Source of the DNA: DSOI01 sp041394885
Lineage (GTDB): Bacteria; Acidobacteriota; Terriglobia; Bryobacterales; Bryobacteraceae
Assembly (NCBI GenBank): GCA_041394885.1
Contig: JAWKHI010000042.1
Location: 1 to 64,000, forward strand
Length of the DNA: 64,000 bases
Reading direction: 5' to 3'
Each line of letters starts with the position of its first letter. The first letter of the stretch is position 1. The notes below the pieces were generated by a model. It ran no database searches, was not told the origin of the DNA, and saw only the letters and a list, made by a program, of their open reading frames with translations. The position numbers and the translations under genes were made by a program. Positions 1 to 10,239 of the stretch are shown in pieces.

Positions 1-222
1 GCCGAGGACGGGGACCGCAGCGGCGAAGGCGTCGGGACTCGTCATGGCGGCGGCGCCTTGCGCGGAGACGTCGAATGCGCCAGAGGGAGACTCGTCGACG
101 GCCTGCGAGCCCGCGGGCCCGGTTTCCGCGGCCTGCCGTTCCAGGCGCGACACTCGCTGTTCAAGTAAACGAATGGACTGACGGAGAGCGTGCAACTCCT
201 CCGCCGGGATAGGCTCGCTCAT
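1..222 (-). CDS. N-terminal fragment of a DUF2339-like membrane protein (runs off the window)
   Basis: Only the first 74 codons are inside the window. The ATG at 222 follows a good Shine-Dalgarno stretch (AAGGAGGTCCTA just upstream on the minus strand). The visible part starts with a short coiled-coil segment (LHALRQSIRLLEQRVSRLER), then a Pro/Gly/Ala-rich linker. This coiled coil plus linker is how many DUF2339 proteins begin before their long series of membrane helices, but the helices lie outside the window, so the family call is tentative. It sits 39 bp downstream of the NrfD gene on the same strand and is probably the last or a late gene of that operon. Confidence 0.45.
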   Translation of the reverse strand, partial: MSEPIPAEELHALRQSIRLLEQRVSRLERQAAETGPAGSQAVDESPSGAFDVSAQGAAAMTSPDAFAAAVPVLG

Positions 223-261
223 TAGGACCTCCTTGCGCCGATTGCGCGGAGAGTCCCCCGG

Positions 262-1431
262 TCACGTCCGGGCGGGCTCTCCCCCGCCCCAGGGCGGCAA
301 GAGTTTCACCAGCACCCAAAGGATCGCGAAGGGAAGCAGCATGAGAGCAATGGCAGGCAGGAGTCCTTCGCGTGTCGCGAACTCGACCTTGTACGTTGTG
401 TAACCGAGGAAGCTTTTCGAAAATAGCTGTCCACCAATGACGACATTCCAGCGCATGGCAAAGATACCGACCATGGTGAGACAACTCGCCACAAGATAGA
501 GGATCCGGCGCTTTGCGGCATCCAGTTTGAATAGCTGCGTGACGGCCAGCATGGCCAGAGGCGCCAGCGTACCGAGATAGATCTGCAACAGGACCTGCGA
601 GCGGAACAAGCGGGTGTGGACCATGAAGTCCAGCGTGCGGAAAGACTCGTCGGCTTCGTAGACGCGATGAATCAAGTCGAGCATTTCGAGCGAAAAGTCG
701 ATGACGAAGGCGTAGAACAGGTACTTGGCCACGGCATCGAGGCAGCGCATGTCCACCTCGAGCCCCTGCATCCATCGGATGACGACATAGAGAAGAAGCA
801 CGGCCGCGATGCCGGAAACCATGGCCGAGAACAGAAAGACGATCGGCATCAGGGGAGTGGACCACCACGGGTTGGCTTTCACGGATCCGAAGATGAAACC
901 CACATACCCGTGCAGAAGAAACGCCGAGGGGATGCCGATCACGGTCACGATCCAACCGACCTTGTCGTCCAGGCGCAAGCTGGCGGGGCTTACGTTGTAG
1001 GAACCGAGCGTCAGCAGCCGGTAGATCCACCGTTTGGGCGCTGGGGCGGTTTGGGCCATCCGCACGATGTCGGCACGGTAATCGAGCCAGATCTCCAGCA
1101 GCAGGACCACCAACAGGTACCAGAGATAGACAAAGCCGAACATCGCCATGGCGGAAGAGCGATGCGGCGTGAGGTACATCTCAAAACTGCGTTCGGGATG
1201 ACCGAGGTGCAGTTGCAGCGGGAGAGGCGCGACGAGAAGGAACGCCAACGCGGTGAGCAGCGCCAGGCGGTAGGTCGGCTTGACGGCCTCCACCTGGAAG
1301 ACTCTTTCGAGGGACGCCAGGATGAACGCGCCGGCGACCAAACCGGTGATGAATGGGTACAGGACGATGAGGATGCTCCACTGCAATTCCACTTCGTTCG
1401 GATACATGAAGCCTTCCACGCCTGGGTGCAT
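262..1431 (-). CDS. NrfD/PsrC-family integral membrane quinone-interacting subunit
   Basis: A 389-residue protein with about ten hydrophobic segments. It begins MHPGVEGFMYPNEVELQWS and contains FITGLVAGAFILASL and LGHPERSFEMYLTP, the usual NrfD/PsrC features, the latter around the conserved His/Glu region. In this family the protein anchors an iron-sulfur partner and exchanges electrons with quinones in the inner membrane. The ATG at 1431 follows GGAGGAATT with 5-bp spacing. It is the third gene of a cytochrome c / FeS / NrfD set (2665 to 262), a composition seen in NrfBCD-, Hmc- and Qrc-type respiratory modules. No catalytic subunit is encoded next to it, so the terminal substrate is unknown. 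Confidence 0.85.
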   Translation of the reverse strand: MHPGVEGFMYPNEVELQWSILIVLYPFITGLVAGAFILASLERVFQVEAVKPTYRLALLTALAFLLVAPLPLQLHLGHPERSFEMYLTPHRSSAMAMFGFVYLWYLLVVLLLEIWLDYRADIVRMAQTAPAPKRWIYRLLTLGSYNVSPASLRLDDKVGWIVTVIGIPSAFLLHGYVGFIFGSVKANPWWSTPLMPIVFLFSAMVSGIAAVLLLYVVIRWMQGLEVDMRCLDAVAKYLFYAFVIDFSLEMLDLIHRVYEADESFRTLDFMVHTRLFRSQVLLQIYLGTLAPLAMLAVTQLFKLDAAKRRILYLVASCLTMVGIFAMRWNVVIGGQLFSKSFLGYTTYKVEFATREGLLPAIALMLLPFAILWVLVKLLPPWGGGEPART

Positions 1432-1439
1432 AATTCCTC

Positions 1440-2189
1440 CTATCGAACGCTTCCGTCCAGATCCCTGTAGTAGACCTTGGCGCCGGTAGCCATGTGCGGC
1501 TTCAGCACCTGCACGGCGTTCTCACGGAGGAACGCATGGACGGGGTCATCGGGGTTCTTGAGGTCAGCCAGTTTGCGCGCACCGGTGGGACAGGCTTCGC
1601 AGCAGGCCGTAGTCAGTCCTTTGCTGATGCGATGGTAGCAGAGGTTACACTTATCGACGGTGTGTTTTCTGGGATCAATATAGCGGCAGCCGTAGGGGCA
1701 TGCCTGTACACAGTACCGGCAGCCGATGCAGTAACTTTGGTCGACGAGCACCACGCCGTCGGGACCATCGAAGGTGGCGCCAACGGGACAGACCTGAACG
1801 CAAGGCGAGTCCGAGCAATGGTTACAAAGCTTCGGCACATAGAAAGTACGGATATCGACGGCAGTGCTGGGCGGGAATCCGTCGATGCCGCCCTTGGGGG
1901 ACTCCACTTCGGGATGCAGCCGGTCGGCCTTCACTTCGTAGCGTTCCACCCAGGTCCGGAAGTGACCTTCAGGGACGTCGTTCTCCTTGGCACAGGCGCG
2001 GACGCAATTGCCGCAGCCGACGCACTTGTCGACGTCGATGGTCATGCCCCACCAGTGTTCGAACGCGTCGTAGCGGGCGGTATCGGCCGAGGCGACCCCA
2101 TTCATCACGTCGAGAGCCGCTGCCGCGGCACCGGTGGTGAGAAGGAACTTGGTAGCGTCGGTGAGAAACTCTCTACGGCTGTCCGGCAT
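1440..2189 (-). CDS. Tat-exported 4x[4Fe-4S] ferredoxin-like electron transfer subunit (NrfC/DmsB type)
   Basis: 249 residues. The start at 2189 is chosen because it gives a Tat signal (MPDSRREFLTDATKF, then TTGAAAAALDV) and has an AGAGGTGA ribosome site; the open frame upstream lacks both. Four cysteine clusters are visible: CVGCGNCVRAC, CNHCSDSPCVQVCP, CIGCRYCVQACP and CNLC...CCEACPTGA. This is the standard set for the four [4Fe-4S] clusters of NrfC/DmsB/PsrB proteins. It would act on the periplasmic side, passing electrons between the NrfD quinone site and the tetraheme cytochrome encoded just upstream. It is 8 bp from the NrfD start and 14 bp from the cytochrome stop, so the three genes are surely co-transcribed. 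Confidence 0.88.
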   Translation of the reverse strand: MPDSRREFLTDATKFLLTTGAAAAALDVMNGVASADTARYDAFEHWWGMTIDVDKCVGCGNCVRACAKENDVPEGHFRTWVERYEVKADRLHPEVESPKGGIDGFPPSTAVDIRTFYVPKLCNHCSDSPCVQVCPVGATFDGPDGVVLVDQSYCIGCRYCVQACPYGCRYIDPRKHTVDKCNLCYHRISKGLTTACCEACPTGARKLADLKNPDDPVHAFLRENAVQVLKPHMATGAKVYYRDLDGSVR

Positions 2190-2203
2190 CGGGTCACCTC
2201 TGG

Positions 2204-2665
2204 CTATAGTTTCGGTTGATGGGGTTGATGGCAGGAGTTGCAGTCCATGCCTTCGGAGTGCTGTTTGGACGCCACCTGGGGGAACCATTTCGGCTTCGCC
2301 GCATCCTTTTCGTGGCAATTGGTGCAGAGCGGGGTGACGGCCGGCAGCACGGGCTTGTGGGCGTCAGGATCGGCGGCGTGAGCGGCCAGCGGGCCGTGGC
2401 AGGCTTCGCAGGCCACGCCGGAATGTTTGCCGGCATTCCTGGCTTTCACCTCGTCCTCGTGGCACAAGGTGCATTCCGCCTGACCGGCATGGATCAAAGG
2501 ATGCTTTTGATTGTCGGCGAGTGCCCCCGGCCGGTAGTGCCCATACTGACCGAAGGAATCGGGAATGACGGCGGCACGAACAACAAGAAATAGGCTGACC
2601 GCGACGGCGACTAGAAGAAGAAGCCGTACGAGGTGTCCGGAATCGCGAAGGCGGTCTTTCCACAT
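2204..2665 (-). CDS. Membrane-anchored tetraheme cytochrome c
   Basis: 153 residues from the ATG at 2665, chosen over longer upstream reading because AAGGAGA lies 9 bp before it and because it places a membrane anchor at the N-terminus (LVRLLLLVAVAVSLFLVVRA). Four CxxCH haem motifs follow: CTLCH, CEACH, CTNCH and CNSCH. Several extra histidines could be axial ligands. The protein should sit in the periplasm tethered to the inner membrane and hand electrons to or from the FeS protein. It resembles small NapC/NrfB-like or cytochrome c3-like carriers rather than a catalytic nitrite reductase. A 101-bp gap separates it from the upstream acyl carrier protein gene. Confidence 0.85.
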   Translation of the reverse strand: MWKDRLRDSGHLVRLLLLVAVAVSLFLVVRAAVIPDSFGQYGHYRPGALADNQKHPLIHAGQAECTLCHEDEVKARNAGKHSGVACEACHGPLAAHAADPDAHKPVLPAVTPLCTNCHEKDAAKPKWFPQVASKQHSEGMDCNSCHQPHQPKL

Positions 2666-2766
2666 GCCCGCGTATCTCCTTGTCAGGCCCCTGGTTATGC
2701 ACTTGGGGGGCCAAAGAGTTCTTCGCTGTGGCCCTGATTTTCGGTTTCCGTTGGGCTTGTTGTGGC

Positions 2767-3057
2767 TCACGACTCCGCGGGCGGGTAGGCGAGTGGGGGA
2801 AATGGCGCAGTGTTCGCCGCGAAGACGGAATTGTAGGCGATGAGCGAATCGAGAGTCGATATCCGGCGATAGTCCGCCTCCGGGATTTCGACACCGAGCC
2901 GCTCTTGAATCCCGATGAGAAGATTCAAGAAGTCGAACGAGTCTATTTCGGCGGCGTCACGGAGGGGGAGTTCGCGGTCAATGGCGGTGGGATCGACCTC
3001 GGGAGCAATCTGGCGCAGGGCGGCGAAAACGGCGGCTTCGATCTCAGACTTGGTCAT
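2767..3057 (-). CDS. Acyl carrier protein, last gene of the PDH-like operon
   Basis: 96 residues with an acyl-carrier fold signature: AEIDSFDFLNLLIGIQERLG contains the DSxxF/L phosphopantetheine site (Ser of DSFDF). The C-terminal 15 residues are Pro/Ala-rich and extend past the usual ACP length. The start codon overlaps the stop of the E2 gene in ATGA, so translation is coupled. ACPs normally serve fatty-acid or polyketide synthesis, but no such enzymes are nearby. Its place after an acyl-CoA ligase and PDH subunits suggests that an acyl group made here, or a lipoate precursor, is carried on it. That role is inference. Confidence 0.85.
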   Translation of the reverse strand: MTKSEIEAAVFAALRQIAPEVDPTAIDRELPLRDAAEIDSFDFLNLLIGIQERLGVEIPEADYRRISTLDSLIAYNSVFAANTAPFPPLAYPPAES

Positions 3058-4184
3058 AGGGTGTCCGGTTTCTGCAACAGTTTGTCAAGCGCGTCGAGGA
3101 AGCGTGCTCCGTCGCGCCCATCGGAGGCGCGGTGATCCCCTGCGAGGGTCGCCTCGAGGACGGGGCGCACGCCGAGCATACCGTCTTCGGCCCAGGGACG
3201 TTCGCGGATCCGGCCGAAACCAACGAGCGCCACCTGCGGCGGATAGATCACGCCGTGGACGACCTCGACGCCGAGGTCCCCAAGGTTGGTGACGGTGATG
3301 GTGGCATCGGAGAGGTCCGAGGTCCGCAGACGGCCCGAGCGGGCGCGCTCCACGCAGCCCCGAAGGCCCTGCATCATGTCGTCAACAGAGCGTGGCCCGG
3401 CGTCGCGAATGCAGGGGATGATCAAGCCTCCTTGCCGCAATGCGACGGCAACGCCCAGGTGGATGGCGGCGGAGGAACGCGGCTGTCCATCCACCCAATG
3501 ACCGTTCAACTCGGGGACGATCGCCAACGCGCGTACGACGGCTTTGAGAAGAATCGCAGCGGGGAGAAGGCGATCCTTGAGTGGACGAACCGCATTGGCT
3601 TGTTCGAGCCAGGCGAGGGCCGTCCGCATGTCGATGCTGGTTTCGAGATAGTAGTGGGGAATCTCCCAGTTGGAACGGGCCATGGCAACGGCAATGGCGC
3701 GACGCATGCCGGATAGAGCCACCGAAGGCTCGGAGGCGCCGGGGCGGGCGGGTTCGGGCGGCGGCACGTGTTTGGCCGCCGCCTCGACATCGTGGCGTTC
3801 GATAACCCCTCCGGGGCCGGTTCCCGCAATCGAAGCAAGATCAACATGCCACTCGGCGGCAAGCCTACGCGCCAGCGGCGAAGCTCGCACAGACGCCGGG
3901 GCCGGGGGAGGCGCCGGGGCGCTGGGCTCGTTTGGCGCGGGAGGGCCGGCATCCCCACGGATGGTGGCCAGCACCGCACCCACCGGCAGCTCGTCGCCGG
4001 GCTTTGCCAGGAGCCGTTCGACAACGCCGTCTTCAAAGACCTCGGCTTCGATGTCGGCCTTGTCGGTGCCGATGACGGCAATGATGTCGCCGCGGGAGAC
4101 ACGGTCACCCGGCTTGACCAGCCAGTGCCCGAGCACGCCGCGCTGCATGTCGGCGCCAAGGCTCGGCATGCGGTATTCACCCAC
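3054..4184 (-). CDS. pdhC: 2-oxoacid dehydrogenase complex E2 (dihydrolipoyl acyltransferase)
   Basis: 376 residues from a GTG at 4184 (reading MGEYRMPSLGADMQRG, the usual E2 N-terminus); the ATG five codons later is the alternative. Domains in order: lipoyl domain 1-80 with the lipoylated Lys in GTDKADIE, a Pro/Ala linker, peripheral subunit-binding domain about 100-135 (VRASPLARRLAAEWHVD...GTGPGG), then the acyltransferase domain with DHRASDG near the C-terminus, the catalytic HRxxDG motif. It transfers the acyl group from E1 via lipoate to CoA. It overlaps E1 beta by 8 bp and the ACP gene by 4 bp. No E3 (dihydrolipoamide dehydrogenase) gene is present in the window. Confidence 0.92.
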   Translation of the reverse strand: MGEYRMPSLGADMQRGVLGHWLVKPGDRVSRGDIIAVIGTDKADIEAEVFEDGVVERLLAKPGDELPVGAVLATIRGDAGPPAPNEPSAPAPPPAPASVRASPLARRLAAEWHVDLASIAGTGPGGVIERHDVEAAAKHVPPPEPARPGASEPSVALSGMRRAIAVAMARSNWEIPHYYLETSIDMRTALAWLEQANAVRPLKDRLLPAAILLKAVVRALAIVPELNGHWVDGQPRSSAAIHLGVAVALRQGGLIIPCIRDAGPRSVDDMMQGLRGCVERARSGRLRTSDLSDATITVTNLGDLGVEVVHGVIYPPQVALVGFGRIRERPWAEDGMLGVRPVLEATLAGDHRASDGRDGARFLDALDKLLQKPDTL

Positions 4185-5148
4185 GGGACACCAAGTCTTT
4201 CGCCGCGGCGGCAATCGCGGATGTTTGCGGTAGCGCGGCGTCTTCGAGATGCCTGGCGTAAGGCATCGGAACCTCGGCGCTGCACAGGCGGGCGACAGGA
4301 CGGTCCAGATCGTAGAATGCCTGCTCGATGATGCGCGCGGAGATTTCCGCCGACACCCCGCCGCTCTTCCATCCTTCGTCGACGATGAGCGCCCGATGGG
4401 TGCGGCGGACCGAGTCCATGATGGAGGCGTCGTCGAGTGGACGCAACGACCGGAGGTCCACAACTTCCGCGTCGATGCCCTGCTGTTCCAGTTGCCCGGC
4501 GGCATCGAGGGACTTCCACAGGCTGGCGCCGTAAGTAAGGATGCTGAGGTGGGTTCCGGAACGGCGTATGCGGGCCGTGAGGATGTCGACCGGGCCGGGG
4601 CCGGCGGGCAGTTCCCCCTCCATGTTGTAGAGTGTCGCGTTTTCGAAAATGAGGACGGGGTCCGGATATTCGAGCGCGCGGAGGAGCATCCCGTAGCCAT
4701 CCTCGAGGGTTGCGGGAGCGATGACGTGGATGCCCGGAATATGGGCGTACCAGCCTTCGAGACTGTGCGAGTGCTGGGCGGCGAGTTGGCGTCCGCCGCC
4801 GGTGGCCATGCGAATCACGATGGGCACGTTGAATTGCCCGCCCGACATGTGGAGCAGAGTGGCCGCGTTGTTGACGATCTGATCGAGGGCGAGGAGGCTG
4901 AAGTTGACGGTCATGATCTCGACGATGGGCCGCATGCCTCCAAGCGCGGCGCCGATGCCGATGCCGGTGAAGCCGGATTCCGACAGCGGGGTGTCGCGAA
5001 TACGTTCGGGTCCGAATTCGGCGAGCAGCCCCTTGCTGACGGCGAAGCAGCCGCCATAGCGCCCGACGTCTTCACCCATAAGAAATACGCGAGAGTCTTC
5101 GCGCAGCGCGCGGCGGATGGCTTCACGGATGGCGTCACGGTAGGTCAT
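4177..5148 (-). CDS. pdhB: 2-oxoacid dehydrogenase E1 component, beta subunit
   Basis: 323 residues, the normal length for a PDH/acetoin dehydrogenase E1 beta chain. The sequence starts MTYRDAIREAIRRALRED and carries VFLMGEDVGRYGG, ESGFTGIGIGAALGGMRPIVE and the C-terminal transketolase domain. With E1 alpha it makes the thiamine-diphosphate enzyme that decarboxylates a 2-oxoacid (pyruvate most likely) and reductively acylates E2. Its ATG overlaps the E1 alpha stop by 4 bp (ATGA). Pyruvate and acetoin dehydrogenases cannot be separated by eye; the neighbouring acetyl-CoA synthetase-like gene fits acetyl groups. Confidence 0.92.
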   Translation of the reverse strand: MTYRDAIREAIRRALREDSRVFLMGEDVGRYGGCFAVSKGLLAEFGPERIRDTPLSESGFTGIGIGAALGGMRPIVEIMTVNFSLLALDQIVNNAATLLHMSGGQFNVPIVIRMATGGGRQLAAQHSHSLEGWYAHIPGIHVIAPATLEDGYGMLLRALEYPDPVLIFENATLYNMEGELPAGPGPVDILTARIRRSGTHLSILTYGASLWKSLDAAGQLEQQGIDAEVVDLRSLRPLDDASIMDSVRRTHRALIVDEGWKSGGVSAEISARIIEQAFYDLDRPVARLCSAEVPMPYARHLEDAALPQTSAIAAAAKDLVSRG

Positions 5149-6097
5149 GATCGTTCACGCTCCGAGTAGACGAACCGGGTGAGATCGGCCAGAGGCTCCA
5201 GGCCGCCAGATTCGGCGAACGCAACGGCGTCCTCCACCTCCTTGTCGACGGCCTTCTCGAGGGATTGGAGATCGAAGCCGGGGAGTTGCGCCGCGAGCGC
5301 GGGAATCGGGTCGCGCTTTTTCCACTCCTCCACTTCTGCCTTGTCGCGATACAGTTCGGGATCGTACATCGAGTGCGCGCGAAAGCGATAGGTACGGCAT
5401 TCGAGGAAGAACGGCCCGTTGCCTTCGCGCACATGCCGGACGGCGGATCGAGCGGCGTCTTCCACGGCGAGAACATCCATGCCATCAACCGCCGCGGATG
5501 GGATGGCGTAAGCGGCGGCTTTGGCAGCGAGATCGGTCACCGCCTGAGCGTAGTTGAGACGGGTGCCCATGGCATAGAGGTTGTTCTCGCACACGAACAG
5601 GACGGGGAGCTTCCAGAGCGAAGCAAGATTGAGGGACTCGTGGAACTCACCCTCGGCCACCGCGCCGTCGCCGAAGAAGCAACCAGTGACGCACTGGCGA
5701 TGTTGCATGCGATCGGCAAGGGCGAGCCCGGCAGCAAGGGGGATGCCACCAGCGACGATGGCGCTGCCTCCGTAGAATCGGGAGCGTGCGTCAAACAGGT
5801 GCATGGATCCGCCGCGGCCGCGGCTGCAGCCCTCCACCTTGCCGAACATTTCGGCCATGATAGATCGAGCCGTGAGGCCGCGAGCGAGCGCGTGGCCATG
5901 CTCGCGATAGGTGGACACGACGGCATCGTCAGGGGTGAGCGCCTGCATCAGGCCAACGGCCACAGCTTCCTCGCCGACGTAGAGGTGAAGGAATCCGCGA
6001 ATCTTCTGGGCGGAGTAGAGCTCGGCGCATTTCTCTTCGAATCGCCGGATGCGCAACATTTCGCCGAGCATGTGCTCCCGTTGCTGCCGGTCCTGTG

Positions 6098-6101
<4 letters not shown>
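5145..6101 (-). CDS. pdhA: 2-oxoacid dehydrogenase E1 component, alpha subunit (ThDP-dependent)
   Basis: 318 residues. The thiamine diphosphate motif is visible as GDGAVAEGEFHESLNLA followed by ENNLYAMGT (GDG...NN). GGSMHLFD and the phosphorylation-loop-like RFRAHSMYDPELYR are typical of PDH/branched-chain E1 alpha. The length matches the heterotetrameric (alpha2beta2) type rather than the fused E. coli AceE type. It overlaps the ligase gene upstream by 4 bp and E1 beta downstream by 4 bp, making one translationally coupled block from 7846 to 2767. Confidence 0.92.
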
Positions 6102-7846
<1,745 letters not shown>

Positions 7847-7873
7847 GGTTGCACCAGTGCGGGAGCAACTCAG

Positions 7874-8556
7874 TCACCACTCGCCGGGCGCCTGCCGGCG
7901 AAATGGAAGCGCGAGCAGCCAGAACAGCAAACCGGCAGCGGCGGATCCAGCGGCGATGTACCAAGGCCATGGCCCCATGTAATCCAGCAACGAAGGATTC
8001 CGCGGCTTCCGGCATAGGTACATGTAGTTTGTGTCGAAGGTTACATTGAAGGCGCCCACGGCGGCAGCGAAGCCCGCCAGTATCGCGAGCGACCTCCATT
8101 GGGTGTTGGGACGCGGCCGGTGCAACCCTGTCCAGAGGAGCACCAGCAAAGTAACAACGATACCGCCGTGCGAGGAGAAGTAATGGAGCGTTCCATACCA
8201 GTCGCGCGGCTCCGAGAGATCCGGAGTCAGCAGGGCCATGGAACTGCCGGCGATCCCAGCAAAGTAGGCGAGTTCAAAGAGAGCGGCCGATCCGAAGGGG
8301 GCGGCAGCGACGGTGAGCCAGAGCACGAGGTCACAAAGGTTGAGCGGCAGCACGGTTGGGAAACGCAGCCCTTCCCCGGCTACCCGATACGCGTACCAGT
8401 CGATCTCGTTCACCGCGAGGGCGACACCCAGACCGCGAGCGACCGTCGGTGTGCTGAGGCGGCCTCGCCGGGCTTGACGCGCCATTGGCCCGCCAGAGCC
8501 GGGATGGCAGCAAGAATCGCGAAGTGGAGTGGACGGAATGGTACGAATTGCGCCAT
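7874..8556 (-). CDS. YwaF/TIGR02206-like integral membrane protein with an apparent N-terminal frameshift
   Basis: The uninterrupted frame from 8485 (203 residues, five to six hydrophobic helices) includes LAVNEIDWYAYR and FDTNYMYLCRKP, the family-typical NYMYL..KP near the last helices. It lacks the first helix expected for the family. That helix is found in another frame starting at the ATG at 8556: MAQFVPFRPLHFAILAAIPA. Joining the two near 8485-8500 requires one base that is missing from this sequence. The gene is therefore either recently frameshifted or carries a one-base sequencing error. It is the first gene of the ligase-PDH-ACP operon; its function is unknown. Confidence 0.6.
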
Positions 8557-8668
8557 TTGGCGTGCATTTCCGTGCAATCGCAGTGCCTGGAGGCCGGCGC
8601 CCGGGCGTGGTCAGAAAGACGGCGGGCCATGGAGGGAGATTGGCCCGGAGATTGCGGTCAATGGAGAT

Positions 8669-9574
8669 GTGAAAGTACTATTCGCCACCGATGGTTCGCG
8701 TGAAGCTGTAGCGGCGGCTTCGCTGGCGTGCCAATTCCTGCCGCGCGCCGGGCTCGAAGCCGATGCGGTTTGCGTGGTTCCGGAGTTCCTGCCCGCGATG
8801 ACCGGATGGGACGACCGCCGTCTGCGAGAGCGGTATCTGCGGCAGATGGAGGGGGAGACCAATCGTATCCTCGGCGACGTTGTGGGGGCTCTTGCGGGCG
8901 CTGGGGTGAGAGTCCGGCCGATGGCGCGGGCAGGTTCTCCGGCGGGAGCCCTGGTTGATTTGGCGCGGGACTATGACATGGTGGTGCTGGGTTCGCGGGG
9001 CCGCAGGGACGCGGGGGATGTGGGAATCGGCCCTGTAGCGAGCCATGTGGCGCACCACGCTTCCTGCTCGGTGTTCGTCGGGAGAGGTTCGCCTGCCGCC
9101 AGCGACCCGCACATCCTGGCCGCGGTGGACGGATCGACACCTTCCCTGCGCGCGATGGCTGTGCTCGCGTCGCTGATCGACATCGACAACGCCGAGATCA
9201 CGCTGATGCATGTCATGGAGACGCCGTGGCTGCATCTGGGATTGGAGCAGGAGTGGTTCGGCTACGAGGACTCAGCGCATGAGGCGATCGATCCGGAGGC
9301 CCGTTGGCAAAGAAGGTTGCGGGTGGAGGCCGAGCGCGTGGTCGAGAGGGCGCGCGACGCAATCGGTTCCCCCCATCCTGGCATCGAAAGAAAGATCGCC
9401 GAGGGCCTGCCCGCCAACGAAGTTCTCAGCGAAGCGGAACTGGGCGGCTACGATCTGGTGGTGATGGGCGCCACCGGGGCGAGCGATCTCAAGCACCAGA
9501 TGCTGGGCAGCGTCACTTTGCGGATCGCCAGCCAGGCACCTTGTCCGGTGCTGATCATCCGGCCGCGAGACTGA
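8669..9574 (+). CDS. Tandem universal stress protein (two UspA domains)
   Basis: 301 residues from a GTG at 8669, giving the standard UspA opening MKVLFATDGSREAV. Two UspA domains lie at about 1-145 and 150-301. The second ends in GATGASDLKHQMLGSVTLR...PVLIIRP, which holds the GxxG(9x)GS/T nucleotide-binding motif; the first has GSRGRRDAGDVGIGPVASHV, also close to it. Such proteins respond to energy stress, starvation and hypoxia in the cytoplasm. The open frame extends upstream of 8669 but the extra sequence is non-homologous low-quality reading. The gene is divergent from the YwaF-like gene (112-bp spacer) and 15 bp upstream of a ribosome hibernation factor, probably one operon. Confidence 0.88.
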   Translation: MKVLFATDGSREAVAAASLACQFLPRAGLEADAVCVVPEFLPAMTGWDDRRLRERYLRQMEGETNRILGDVVGALAGAGVRVRPMARAGSPAGALVDLARDYDMVVLGSRGRRDAGDVGIGPVASHVAHHASCSVFVGRGSPAASDPHILAAVDGSTPSLRAMAVLASLIDIDNAEITLMHVMETPWLHLGLEQEWFGYEDSAHEAIDPEARWQRRLRVEAERVVERARDAIGSPHPGIERKIAEGLPANEVLSEAELGGYDLVVMGATGASDLKHQMLGSVTLRIASQAPCPVLIIRPRD

Positions 9575-9589
9575 AGGGAGGGCGTTTCG

Positions 9590-10237
9590 ATGATTGTCCC
9601 CGTGCAAGTAACCTTCCGAAACATGGAGAGCGATCTGGGGTTGGAGAAGATGATTCGGGCGCAAGCGGCGAAACTCGAGCGTTACTATCGGGCGATCACC
9701 AGTTGCCGGGTGAGCGTGGAGATGCTCGGCCGCCACACGCACGGCGACATTTATCACGTGCGGATCGGCGTCGAACTGCCACGAGGCGAACTCGCGGTAG
9801 AGACGAAACCGGGCCTGCGGAGTGGAATGCGCGATATGGCCACCGAGGAAATCACCAAGAGAGACGAGACGGGCCGGCATCGGAGAATGCCGCGGCGCGC
9901 CATCCTCGAGGCGTTTGGCGAGATGCGGCGCAGGCTCCAGGACTACGGCCGGAAGCAGCGCGGCGACGTGAAGCGTAGGGCGGCTCCGCTGACGCTGGGC
10001 CGGGTGAGCGCTTTGCGCGCCGGCGAAGATCACGGATTCCTCGAGACGAGAGATGGACGTCAGGTGTACTTCGATCGCGGGTCCGTCGTGGACAACCGGT
10101 TCGACACGCTCCGCACCGGCTCCCGGGTACGATTCTGCGAGGAGAAGGGCGCAAAGGGTCCGCGAGCCACGACGGTCAGACTGGTACATCCACGCAAGCA
10201 GGCCAAGACCGCGGCGGCGGTGGTCCCGACAAAGTAG
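9590..10237 (+). CDS. Ribosome hibernation factor (HPF/RaiA-like S30AE domain) fused to a cold-shock domain
   Basis: 215 residues. Residues 1-100 match the S30AE/HPF fold (MIVPVQVTFRNMESDLGLEK, KLERYYRAITSCRVSVE, GDIYHVRIGVELP). Residues 134-200 form a cold-shock-like OB fold: GRVSALRAGEDHGFLE, QVYFDRGSVV and GSRVRFCEEKGAKGPRATTV. HPF proteins bind the 30S decoding region and inactivate or dimerise ribosomes in stationary phase. The CSD here takes the place of the long-HPF dimerisation domain, so it may bind rRNA or mRNA. AAGGGAGGGCG precedes the ATG. It follows the universal stress protein gene and converges on the FecR-type gene with 2 bp between stops. Confidence 0.87.
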   Translation: MIVPVQVTFRNMESDLGLEKMIRAQAAKLERYYRAITSCRVSVEMLGRHTHGDIYHVRIGVELPRGELAVETKPGLRSGMRDMATEEITKRDETGRHRRMPRRAILEAFGEMRRRLQDYGRKQRGDVKRRAAPLTLGRVSALRAGEDHGFLETRDGRQVYFDRGSVVDNRFDTLRTGSRVRFCEEKGAKGPRATTVRLVHPRKQAKTAAAVVPTK

Positions 10238-10239
10238 GG

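Noticed and set aside
8655..8666. ATTG-CGGT-CAAT as an FNR-type operator before the universal stress gene
   Set aside because: The half-sites differ from TTGAT/ATCAA, and it overlaps the start region; one site is not enough evidence.
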